Shown piece after piece: positions 1 to 5,116 of a DNA stretch of 22,730 nucleotides. The translations under genes were made by a program, and so were the position numbers. Below the pieces are notes generated by a model. That model ran no database searches. It was given only the letters and a program-made list of their open reading frames with translations, and had not been told where the DNA came from. Numbering within the stretch: the stretch's first letter is position 1; each line of letters begins with the position of its first letter. Location of the stretch: positions 1-22,730 of the forward strand of contig CAZSLC010000028.1 in the NCBI GenBank assembly GCA_964607675.1. Reading direction: 5' to 3'. The stretch comes from CAZSLC01 sp964607675 (GTDB lineage Bacteria > Bacteroidota > Bacteroidia > Bacteroidales > UBA932).

Positions 1-1
1 A

Positions 2-847
2 TATCAAAGAGATAAAAAGAAAGTTTTAGATTTTAATGATATTGATTTAGAATTTTATAATGATTTTAGTGCTTATTTGAGGCAGCAGGACTATTCTGTA
101 AATACAATCGGCAAAGTATTTAAAGATATTAAAACTATAATGCAAGCAGCATTATCGGAGGAATTACACACTAACTTTAAATTTCAAGATAAAACTTTTA
201 AAGCCTCTAAGGTTGAGGTGGATAGTATCTATTTAACCAAAAAAGATTTAGATGCTATAATGGCAGCAGATCTATCTAAATTAGATAAATGCTATGCAGT
301 GGCAAGGGATATATTTCTAATTGGGGTATATACAGCGCAAAGGGTATCAGATTACAACCACATCAATAAAGATAGTATAAAAACCTCAACGATAAAGGTA
401 ATAGTAGATGATAAAATAGTAGAAAAAACTATCTACACAATCCGTATTATCCAACAAAAAACTAAAAAAGAAGTAATAATCCCAGTTAAATCAGAGTTAT
501 TAGAAATTCTCAGAAAGTATGATTTTAAGGTGCCCCATATGCAGGATCAAAAAATAAACGAATATATAAAAAAGGTAGGGGAGGTAGCAGGACTAACAGA
601 ACAAGTAGAAATAATCACAACCAAAGGAGGTAGACCTAATAAAGAATCACTCCCAAAATATAGCCTAATTCACACCCATACGGCACGCAGGACAGGCGCA
701 ACTCTAATGTATTTGGATGGTATGGAGATATACGATATAATGCAAATAACAGGGCACAGCAGCCCTAAAACGTTAGAAAAATACATAAAAGCAAACGCTC
801 TACAAGTCGCAGAAAAAATAGCCTCTAAATACGATTATTTTAATTAA
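2..847 (+). CDS. Tyrosine recombinase/integrase, 5' end outside window
   Basis: This is a site-specific recombinase that cuts and rejoins DNA at attachment sites through a tyrosine. The reading frame is open to the left edge (281 codons present), so the arm-binding N-terminus is missing from the window; a TTG at 77 is internal, not the start. The first ~60 residues fit the helical core-binding (SAM-like) domain. The catalytic domain follows with a recognisable set of residues: Arg encoded at 341-343 (AQRVSD), a Lys in the following beta-hairpin (QQKTKKEV), His-x-x-Arg at 677-688 (HTAR), the second His at 755-757 (TGHSS), and the nucleophile Tyr at 782-784 (EKYIK). All positions are intact, so the enzyme is probably active. 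The family is the Bacteroidota phage_integrase group common in conjugative and mobilizable elements. Confidence 0.9.
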   Translation, partial: YQRDKKKVLDFNDIDLEFYNDFSAYLRQQDYSVNTIGKVFKDIKTIMQAALSEELHTNFKFQDKTFKASKVEVDSIYLTKKDLDAIMAADLSKLDKCYAVARDIFLIGVYTAQRVSDYNHINKDSIKTSTIKVIVDDKIVEKTIYTIRIIQQKTKKEVIIPVKSELLEILRKYDFKVPHMQDQKINEYIKKVGEVAGLTEQVEIITTKGGRPNKESLPKYSLIHTHTARRTGATLMYLDGMEIYDIMQITGHSSPKTLEKYIKANALQVAEKIASKYDYFN

Positions 848-865
848 TTTTTTAAAAAATTAGTA

Positions 866-953
866 GAGGTTGTGAGGTTGTGGGTTGTTATTAGTCTAAA
901 TAGTTAATAATCTGATAGATACAGCCAAAAAAGGTGAAAAATTCCACAACCTC
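866..953. repeat. GAGGTTGTG repeats: two direct copies and one inverted copy
   Basis: GAGGTTGTG occurs at 866-874 and again at 874-882, sharing one G. The complement CCACAACCTC at 944-953 pairs perfectly over 10 bases with GAGGTTGTGG at 874-883. It could be a large stem in the 3' end of the integrase transcript, or protein-binding sites. The function is unknown. Confidence 0.6.
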
Positions 954-960
954 AGAGGTA

Positions 961-975
961 GGGGTACCCCCCCCC
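961..975. repeat. GGGGTACCCC palindrome with C9 homopolymer
   Basis: A perfect 10-bp palindrome at 961-970 continues into a run of nine C residues (967-975), in an otherwise very AT-rich noncoding stretch. Such runs can vary in length by slippage, but no promoter or reading frame is seen across this one, so no phase-variation role is claimed. Confidence 0.5.
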
Positions 976-1033
976 TTAACAGGGTACAATTAAATTTTTA
1001 ATACTTTATCCTCAAATTTATTTTTAATTTTTT

Positions 1034-1057
1034 AAGCACTTTTTAGGGTGCTTTTTT
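1034..1057 (+). terminator. Intrinsic terminator downstream of the integrase
   Basis: A six-base stem AAGCAC (1034-1039) / GTGCTT (1048-1053) closes an 8-base loop and runs into six T residues. It is the first clear rightward terminator after the integrase stop. Confidence 0.65.
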
Positions 1058-1061
1058 CGTG

Positions 1062-1105
1062 TTTACATTATAATATATAATGTAAATTAAAAACCCCTCC
1101 ACAGA
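1062..1105. repeat. Perfect palindrome plus C-rich motif, left copy of a composite site
   Basis: TTTACATTATA (1062-1072) is mirrored by TATAATGTAAA (1076-1086) around a 3-base centre, an 11-bp perfect inverted repeat. Two bases later comes AAAAACCCCTCCACAGA (1089-1105). A related arrangement lies at 3959-3992, also just after a terminator. This could be an operator for the helix-turn-helix protein encoded at 1279, or a replication or transfer site; this is inference. Confidence 0.6.
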
Positions 1106-1213
1106 TACATAGAAGCGAGATTAACTGATTTCTATTTAATATAATTATATAAAGTGATACATTAAATGTTTGTTTAATTGAACTAATAATCAAATAGTTA
1201 GATTAATTTTTTA

Positions 1214-1245
1214 TTTGGTATTTAATTTTATTTTATTTTACTTTG
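1214..1245 (+). promoter_or_regulatory. Candidate Bacteroidota promoter for the four-gene cassette
   Basis: TTTG at 1214-1217 is followed after 20 bases by TTACTTTG at 1238-1245. The Bacteroides consensus is TTTG at -33 and TAnnTTTG at -7, so both boxes and the spacing fit with one mismatch. Transcription would begin near 1252, just before the start codon at 1279. Confidence 0.45.
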
Positions 1246-1278
1246 TAGTGGAAATAATTCCAAAAGTTTATTGAAATA

Positions 1279-1581
1279 ATGGAGGAAAAGAGTATGCAAT
1301 TTAATCTTTCAAACGCAATGGATGTCCTTATCGAGAAGGTTTCTGACGAAATCAGCGAAAAAATAATAGCTAAAATAGCTGAAATAAAGCCAGTTAGCGA
1401 GGAAAAGAAACGAACTAAACTCACGAGGCGAGAAGTGGCCGATATGCTACACATTAGCCTACCAACGCTACATTCGTACATCAATAAGGGATTACTAACC
1501 CCGTACCACATAGGGCGGCGAGTCTTATTCGACCCGACTGAAGTAGAAAATTCGATAATAGCGAGAAAAAAATACATATAA
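1279..1581 (+). CDS. Small helix-turn-helix DNA-binding protein (excisionase/MerR-like)
   Basis: This 100-residue protein has a charged helical N-terminal half and a C-terminal winged helix-turn-helix of the HTH_17 type, about residues 47-95. The diagnostic pattern is visible: TRREVADMLHIS, then LPTLHSYINKG as recognition helix, then the wing with HIGRRVLF. Proteins of this kind act as excisionases or as regulators that sit next to the replication gene in Bacteroidota elements. It is the first gene of a rightward cassette, 22 bases before the DUF3987 gene. The palindrome at 1062-1086 is a possible binding site (inference). A second ATG at 1294 has GGAGG eight bases upstream (1281-1285), unusual for this phylum, so the protein may instead be 95 residues long. 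A leftward reading frame over the same bases (1233-1577) is not credible. Confidence 0.8.
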   Translation: MEEKSMQFNLSNAMDVLIEKVSDEISEKIIAKIAEIKPVSEEKKRTKLTRREVADMLHISLPTLHSYINKGLLTPYHIGRRVLFDPTEVENSIIARKKYI

Positions 1582-1603
1582 TTTAACCGAAAAAAAACTC
1601 AAA

Positions 1604-2812
1604 ATGGTATTAAATAATACTTTATTTTCTGATGAATTGAGGAGATTAATTAGCTCTTATTCTAAGACTTACGCTTGCCCCGAGGAATTCATTGTAGCAG
1701 GGATATATCAGAGTGTAGCATTTGCTCTTGGTAAGAAAATAAAACTCGACGATGGTAAATACACCAATTACCCTATGCTATGGATGGGGATTGTAGCCCC
1801 GTCGGGGACTAATAAGTCTGAACCCATAAATCGGCTACTTGCGCCCCTCAGAGGGATAGATTCGTACAATTATCAACTATACAAGGACGAGATGAAATCG
1901 TGGCGCAATGGCGGCCAAGAAGGCCAAAAACCCATATGTAATCAGATACTTGCGGCAGACACAACGCCCGAAGCTCGCAACCAGTTACTCGCTACTAATA
2001 GTAATGGGATAGGTATCTACCGAGATGAACTGGCAGGAATGATCCAAGACTTTGGACGTTACAATAAAAGCGGAGAGATGGCACAGATGTTATCCATATT
2101 CGACTCAAACGACATAATAATCAGCAGGAAAAACGATGATCCGCTACTAATTACACGCCCCTACATGGGCATATTAGGTACTATCCAACCCGAGATACTT
2201 GCCAAAGTATTCTCGAACAGCTCTTTCACTGATAGTGGGTTCATTCAGAGGTGGTTATGGATTTGGAACGATGAATACGAAATTGCAGATTATATAAATA
2301 GTACGATCCCAACCCATATCACGACACAATGGGAAAACTATATCAACCAACTGATGCGAATCGATAGTAAGACGATCCGATTGGATGATGAGGCCCACAC
2401 AGCATATGAAACGTATTATAATTTGTGTCAAGCAGATAAGCGTAATGCCTCTGCTTATGAGGCCACTATACTCTCCAAGCTGCAGATCCACGTGCTGCGG
2501 TGGGCTATCATAAGTGAGCTGCTCATGCACTTTCCCCGAGTTGAAATCAAGGAGATATCCATGAAAGCGATGACCATAGCAGATATGGCAATGGGTTACT
2601 TTCGCCACACCGCAGAAAAAGTAAACGATATAATTCACTCACACGTGACTAATGGCATGAGGATAGGACGACAGGAACTTATATATTTAGTTTACAAAGA
2701 ATTCTCTGGAATGGCTCCCGTTAGCCAAAGTGTACTTTCAGACGCACTTAATATCACCCCGCAGGCGGTCCATAACGCTATTAAAAAATATGAAAAAAAA
2801 TTTGAAATTTAA
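1604..2812 (+). CDS. DUF3987 family replication-type P-loop protein
   Basis: This 402-residue protein is recognised as DUF3987 (PF13148), a family of primase/helicase-associated ATPases found in plasmids, phages and integrative elements. A phosphate-binding loop APSGTNKS lies at residues 65-72; the Asn-Lys-Ser form, rather than Gly-Lys-Ser, is as I recall common in the Bacteroidota branch. DTTPEA at 119-124 and the acidic YRDELAG at 139-145 (Walker B-like) follow in the family order. The last ~45 residues (VSQSVLSDALNITPQAVHNA) look like a helix-turn-helix that could bind DNA. It lacks the N-terminal primase (VirE_N or TOPRIM) part often fused to DUF3987, so priming may be done by another protein. 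Its place between an HTH gene and two unknown genes in one operon suggests a role in element replication. Confidence 0.75.
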   Translation: MVLNNTLFSDELRRLISSYSKTYACPEEFIVAGIYQSVAFALGKKIKLDDGKYTNYPMLWMGIVAPSGTNKSEPINRLLAPLRGIDSYNYQLYKDEMKSWRNGGQEGQKPICNQILAADTTPEARNQLLATNSNGIGIYRDELAGMIQDFGRYNKSGEMAQMLSIFDSNDIIISRKNDDPLLITRPYMGILGTIQPEILAKVFSNSSFTDSGFIQRWLWIWNDEYEIADYINSTIPTHITTQWENYINQLMRIDSKTIRLDDEAHTAYETYYNLCQADKRNASAYEATILSKLQIHVLRWAIISELLMHFPRVEIKEISMKAMTIADMAMGYFRHTAEKVNDIIHSHVTNGMRIGRQELIYLVYKEFSGMAPVSQSVLSDALNITPQAVHNAIKKYEKKFEI

Positions 2813-2824
2813 AAACAAAACAAA

Positions 2825-3265
2825 ATGGTAAATTTAGATGATTATGATTTTTCTACACTATTAAGTAGTGCAGAAGTGGCACCCCTCATTGTGAGGAGGA
2901 CAAAAGAACATTACTTGAATTTTAAAGGGATGGATGTCAGCATCACGCCCGAAGACAGGGTATTTATAATGAGAAGCAGGGGGGCAAATATTAAATACCA
3001 AGAAGTCCCTATTGCCGACTGGAGGGAATTCGAACTCACGTCTTATATGCGAGACGGGAGAGCGGAGTTTATCAATAGTGATTATGCATTTTTAAGGGCA
3101 AAAACGGGTGAATATAAGCGATGTCACTTACCATCACAGACTTTTGAAACAATAACAGCACAGGAATATGCAGCAGAAAAAGGACTTTCTAACGAGATTT
3201 GCAAGACAACTACCCGATCCATTCTAACCGACGAAGAGGTTGAAAAACTTGAAAAAAATAATTAA
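2825..3265 (+). CDS. Hypothetical protein of the mobile element
   Basis: I do not recognise this 146-residue protein. It is soluble, acidic at the start (MVNLDDYDFSTLL), with mixed charged segments and no signal peptide, membrane segment or metal motif. It begins 12 bases after the DUF3987 stop, and its leader (CAAAATGGTA) resembles that of the DUF3987 gene. It ends one base before the next start codon, so it is almost certainly cotranscribed with both neighbours. Position suggests a role in replication, excision or mobilization of the element, but the sequence alone does not say which. Confidence 0.7.
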   Translation: MVNLDDYDFSTLLSSAEVAPLIVRRTKEHYLNFKGMDVSITPEDRVFIMRSRGANIKYQEVPIADWREFELTSYMRDGRAEFINSDYAFLRAKTGEYKRCHLPSQTFETITAQEYAAEKGLSNEICKTTTRSILTDEEVEKLEKNN

Positions 3266-3266
3266 T

Positions 3267-3908
3267 ATGGCAAGAAAAAAAATATTTTTACAGGAGAAAA
3301 AAAACGACGCACAAAGTGAGCTCACCTTCCTCATAGAGAGGATTAACACCGAGCTGTTGCCCTTTTTGACGCACGAGGGTATCCCTCATGACTTGACAAC
3401 TATTAACACGCTAATTAGCTCACCGATAGGTTACCTCGAGGTTATGGACAAATTGAAGACAAAGAAAAACGTCTTTATGCCTCGAGAATTAGTAGAAGCG
3501 GAAAATGCAGTGTTTTTGCGACTATCCACTAAATTAGGGGCGAATACGGCTAAAATAACAACCGAAATCAAAAATATTAAAAGCAAAGGTATTCAGATAC
3601 CGCAACTCCTTATGCAGGGTGACCGCTGTTTTTTCAACGCCGATGAACTCGAGAAAATAACAACCGAATATGGAGAGGTATACCTAACGGCCGAACAGGA
3701 GGATTATTATTATTTGTTAGCAGATCTGAGGGACCACTACATTAGATTTAGAAAAGCAGAGAACAGATTAGGGTTTGAATGCTTTAACCTCCATAATTTT
3801 GTTTACGCCGATAACCAACCAACAAGGGAGGAGTTATTTTACCCCCGAAATTGGATCGGGGGCTCCTCCCCGACAATGAAAAGAAAGGAAGTATGTTCGG
3901 AAGATTAA
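3267..3908 (+). CDS. Hypothetical protein of the mobile element, last gene of the cassette
   Basis: I do not recognise this 213-residue protein. The ATG at 3267 is chosen because it lies one base after the previous stop; a TTG at 3240 would add nine residues and overlap the upstream gene. The N-terminus is very basic (MARKKIFLQEKK), and the rest is predicted mostly helical, with a Tyr-rich acidic stretch (EQEDYYYLLADLRDHYIRF) near residues 150-170. There is no signal peptide and no membrane segment. The gene is followed within 10 bases by a strong intrinsic terminator, which marks the end of the cassette. A relaxosome accessory, DNA-binding or regulatory role is possible, but nothing in the sequence supports one over another. 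Confidence 0.7.
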   Translation: MARKKIFLQEKKNDAQSELTFLIERINTELLPFLTHEGIPHDLTTINTLISSPIGYLEVMDKLKTKKNVFMPRELVEAENAVFLRLSTKLGANTAKITTEIKNIKSKGIQIPQLLMQGDRCFFNADELEKITTEYGEVYLTAEQEDYYYLLADLRDHYIRFRKAENRLGFECFNLHNFVYADNQPTREELFYPRNWIGGSSPTMKRKEVCSED

Positions 3909-3913
3909 TTTTT

Positions 3914-3950
3914 AAACCCTTTGTAAAAATGCATAGGGTTTTTTTTTTTT
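3914..3950 (+). terminator. Intrinsic terminator of the four-gene cassette
   Basis: The stem AAACCCT (3914-3920) / AGGGTTT (3935-3941) closes a 14-base loop and runs into twelve consecutive T residues (3939-3950). It starts five bases after the stop codon of the last cassette gene. Confidence 0.85.
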
Positions 3951-3958
3951 AATCAGAG

Positions 3959-3992
3959 GTTTACAACGTAAACACCCAAAAACCCCCACAGA
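3959..3992. repeat. Palindrome plus C-rich motif, right copy of a composite site
   Basis: GTTTAC (3959-3964) and GTAAAC (3968-3973) form an inverted repeat around a 3-base centre. AAAAACCCCCACAGA follows at 3978-3992. The left copy at 1062-1105 has the same order, the same 3-base centre and a C-rich tail differing only by an extra TC. Both copies follow a terminator. This suggests one protein recognises both ends of the cassette (inference). Confidence 0.55.
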
Positions 3993-4021
3993 GGGCTATT
4001 AAAGCCAGAAAATAGCCTCTT

Positions 4022-4198
4022 AAACCTTAAACCTTTAAACCTCCACCATGTTTTTAAAATAAACTCTTAAATTATTACAAATTACTGACGATTACAGCTA
4101 CTTTTTTTGTAAAAATGATAGATAATACTAATAGGGGTTAATTTATTGATTATAGGGCATTTAAATAGGTTTTAGGAGTATTTGAGGAGGTTTTAGGA
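4022..4198. repeat. Cluster of AAACCT / AGGTTT repeats
   Basis: AAACCT occurs at 4022-4027, 4029-4034 and 4037-4042. Its complement occurs within AGGTTTTAGGA at 4167-4177 and 4188-4198, two identical 11-mers spaced exactly 21 bp, about two helical turns. A further AGGTTT lies at 3957-3962 beside the palindrome. Phased, oppositely oriented short repeats are typical of initiator-binding iterons or integrase arm sites; which applies here is not known. Confidence 0.5.
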
Positions 4199-4280
4199 AT
4201 GGATTATCATGGAGAGGGACAATATACAAAGAAAAGTTTCAGATTTTTAGGCAGTTATGGTATTTATACAAATTATTTAT

Positions 4281-4289
4281 TATCTTTGC
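4281..4289 (+). promoter_or_regulatory. TATCTTTGC box: promoter -7 or integrase core-like site
   Basis: TATCTTTGC matches the Bacteroides -7 consensus TAnnTTTG(C) exactly; no good TTTG is seen at -33. With the preceding T it also matches nine of ten positions of GTAnnTTTGC, the known CTnDOT attachment core. It is followed within 25 bases by a hairpin terminator, so a transcript from here would be only about 45 nt long. Confidence 0.4.
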
Positions 4290-4304
4290 ATAGAGTTTTT
4301 TTCC

Positions 4305-4341
4305 GTCCTATCACCTTTATTTAGGGGTAGGACTTTTTTTT
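4305..4341 (+). terminator. Hairpin with T-run near the element's right end
   Basis: The stem GTCCTA (4305-4310) / TAGGAC (4328-4333) can be extended inward by CC/GG pairing and runs into eight T residues (4334-4341). No complete gene precedes it closely. It may end readthrough toward the chromosome or attenuate a short leader RNA from the box at 4281. Confidence 0.65.
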
Positions 4342-4357
4342 ATGCATATTCTAAAAA

Positions 4358-4379
4358 TAGGCACAATTTAGGCACAATT
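4358..4379. repeat. Tandem 11-bp direct repeat TAGGCACAATT x2
   Basis: TAGGCACAATT is repeated without a gap at 4358-4368 and 4369-4379, giving a period of one helical turn. Its place between the element and the leftward backbone gene fits integrase arm-type binding sites near an attachment site, but no matching left copy can be seen in the window. Confidence 0.55.
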
Positions 4380-4388
4380 CTTAACCCT

Positions 4389-4428
4389 AAAAAAGCAAAA
4401 CCCCAATAGAAGTGTATCTAAAGGGGTT
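4389..4428 (-). terminator. Intrinsic terminator of the leftward exported-protein gene
   Basis: On the minus strand AACCCC (4428-4423) pairs with GGGGTT (4404-4399) around an 18-base loop and is followed by TTTTGCTTTTTT (4400-4389). It lies about 45 bases past the stop codon of the gene at 4474. Confidence 0.6.
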
Positions 4429-4473
4429 CGTTGTGCTCCCCCCGAGAGTACTTTACTCAACCACTAAGAAGAT

Positions 4474-4986
4474 TTAAACTTCTAAAAATGCATCTGCATT
4501 TCTAATTTGCATAGCTGTCCTATTCAAAAGTGATCTGCACTCTTCAGTATTCATTTTTACCCTTAACATCGTTTGTGAGGCCTCATTCAATTTCTTTTCA
4601 TCACGAAGATACCTCAAATAGTGCGTTACATCATCTAAATATTTTCTTGCCTTTACTAATGATTCGTTGGCTCTGCTACATGCCATCAAAATTTTCTCGT
4701 ATCCTACTGCCGCACCTGCAGCATCTTCCAATCTCATTTTAGCTTCATCCATGTAGTTAACAAGTTCGAAGCATCTGTTATACAACTCTATAGCCACTTC
4801 ATTGAGAAGCACTAAGTCTTTTTTCAGATAGTTATCGCTGATAATTTTTTCTGCTTCAGATATTTTATTTATAGCGATATTTGTGTTTCTAAGAGATTCA
4901 TCAAGCTCTCTTTTTATCTCATATTCATCAGCAAAAACGCTTACTGATAGAAGCACTGATAATAGTACTAAAGCGATATGTTTCAT
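4474..4986 (-). CDS. Small exported helical protein of unknown function
   Basis: This 170-residue protein starts with a classic Sec signal peptide (MKHIALVLLSVLLSVSVFADE), with likely cleavage after SVFA near residue 19. There is no lipobox Cys at the cleavage site, so it should be soluble in the periplasm or secreted. The mature part is almost entirely predicted helix, rich in Glu, Lys, Leu, Asn and Arg, with heptad-like spacing suggestive of a helical bundle or coiled coil. Three Cys residues lie in the mature part (ELYNRCF, LMACSRA and EECRSL). I do not recognise a family. It stands alone between the mobile element and the divergent fabD gene. Its stop codon lies inside a 17-bp palindrome at 4467-4483. 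Confidence 0.75.
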   Translation of the reverse strand: MKHIALVLLSVLLSVSVFADEYEIKRELDESLRNTNIAINKISEAEKIISDNYLKKDLVLLNEVAIELYNRCFELVNYMDEAKMRLEDAAGAAVGYEKILMACSRANESLVKARKYLDDVTHYLRYLRDEKKLNEASQTMLRVKMNTEECRSLLNRTAMQIRNADAFLEV

Positions 4987-5079
4987 ATAATTCTAATTTT
5001 AAAATAAATATTACATTTTATTAATATAAACACAAAAATCATGCAAATACTGCTTAATTTTTAATATAAATAAAAAGAT

Positions 5080-5087
5080 TATATTTG
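5080..5087 (+). promoter_or_regulatory. Candidate -7 box for fabD
   Basis: TATATTTG at 5080-5087 matches the Bacteroides -7 consensus TAnnTTTG. It lies 29 bases before the fabD ATG. No clear TTTG is present at the -33 position. Confidence 0.45.
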
Positions 5088-5116
5088 TGAGTTATAACTA
5101 AAATATTTCAGCTTAT

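Larger units (their letters stand above)
848..1278. other. Intergenic region between integrase and cassette: repeats, terminator, palindrome, promoter
   Basis: I see no convincing gene in these 431 bases. From left to right it holds copies of GAGGTTGTG and its complement (866-953), a GGGGTACCCC palindrome running into nine C residues (961-975), an intrinsic terminator (1034-1057), a perfect 11-bp-arm palindrome with a downstream C-rich motif (1062-1105), and a promoter-like pair of boxes (1214-1245). In mobile elements such regions often hold replication origins, operator sites or integrase arm sites; which applies here is inference. Confidence 0.6.
1..4380. mobile_element. Right portion of an integrative mobile element (left end outside window)
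   Basis: This segment has a tyrosine integrase, a small excisionase-like helix-turn-helix protein and a DUF3987 replication-type ATPase, all on the plus strand. This is the usual core of Bacteroidota mobilizable islands and satellite elements. It also has two unrecognised genes and two noncoding regions rich in short repeats. From about 4389 rightward the genes look chromosomal and run in the opposite direction. The right boundary is inferred: the last element-like feature is the 11-bp tandem repeat at 4358-4379, and the next is the terminator of the leftward exported-protein gene. The left end lies outside the window, so the direct repeats of the attachment sites cannot be matched. No relaxase, capsid, toxin-antitoxin or resistance gene is visible here. 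Whether it moves by itself or depends on a helper cannot be read from this part. Confidence 0.7.
3909..4473. other. Noncoding right end of the mobile element: hairpins and short repeats
   Basis: I see no convincing gene in these 565 bases. They hold the cassette terminator, a second copy of the palindrome/C-rich composite site, a series of AAACCT and AGGTTT repeats, a TATCTTTGC promoter-like box, a hairpin with a T-run, an 11-bp tandem repeat, and the terminator of the leftward gene at 4474. A 41-codon frame at 4199-4324 ends inside the second hairpin and is not called. Confidence 0.6.

Noticed and set aside
77..79. TTG as start codon of the integrase
   Set aside because: The same frame is open to the window's left edge and the upstream residues fit the core-binding domain, so the gene is simply cut by the window.
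1233..1577. Leftward 114-codon reading frame
   Set aside because: It lies antisense over the HTH gene, whose protein shows a clear DNA-binding domain. The leftward product has no recognisable features.
1965..2035. DUF3987 P-loop and Walker B regarded as degenerate
   Set aside because: The Asn-Lys-Ser loop is, to my knowledge, usual in the Bacteroidota members of this family, and the acidic Walker B-like motif is present, so there is no sign of decay.
3240..3266. TTG start at 3240 for the last cassette gene
   Set aside because: It would overlap the upstream gene by 26 bases, while an ATG lies one base after the upstream stop.
4199..4324. 41-codon reading frame (starts MDYHGEGQYTKK)
   Set aside because: It contains a promoter-like box, and its stop codon is in the loop of an intrinsic terminator; there is no recognisable protein feature. 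A leader-peptide role cannot be fully excluded.
4420..4500. tRNA or tRNA remnant on the minus strand
   Set aside because: A 5-bp stem with a 7-base loop at 4467-4483 looks like an anticodon arm, and CTCTCGGGGGGAGCA resembles a tRNA 3' end. There is no D arm, the T arm does not pair properly, and no 5' acceptor strand complements the 3' side. The region also encodes the end of the exported protein.
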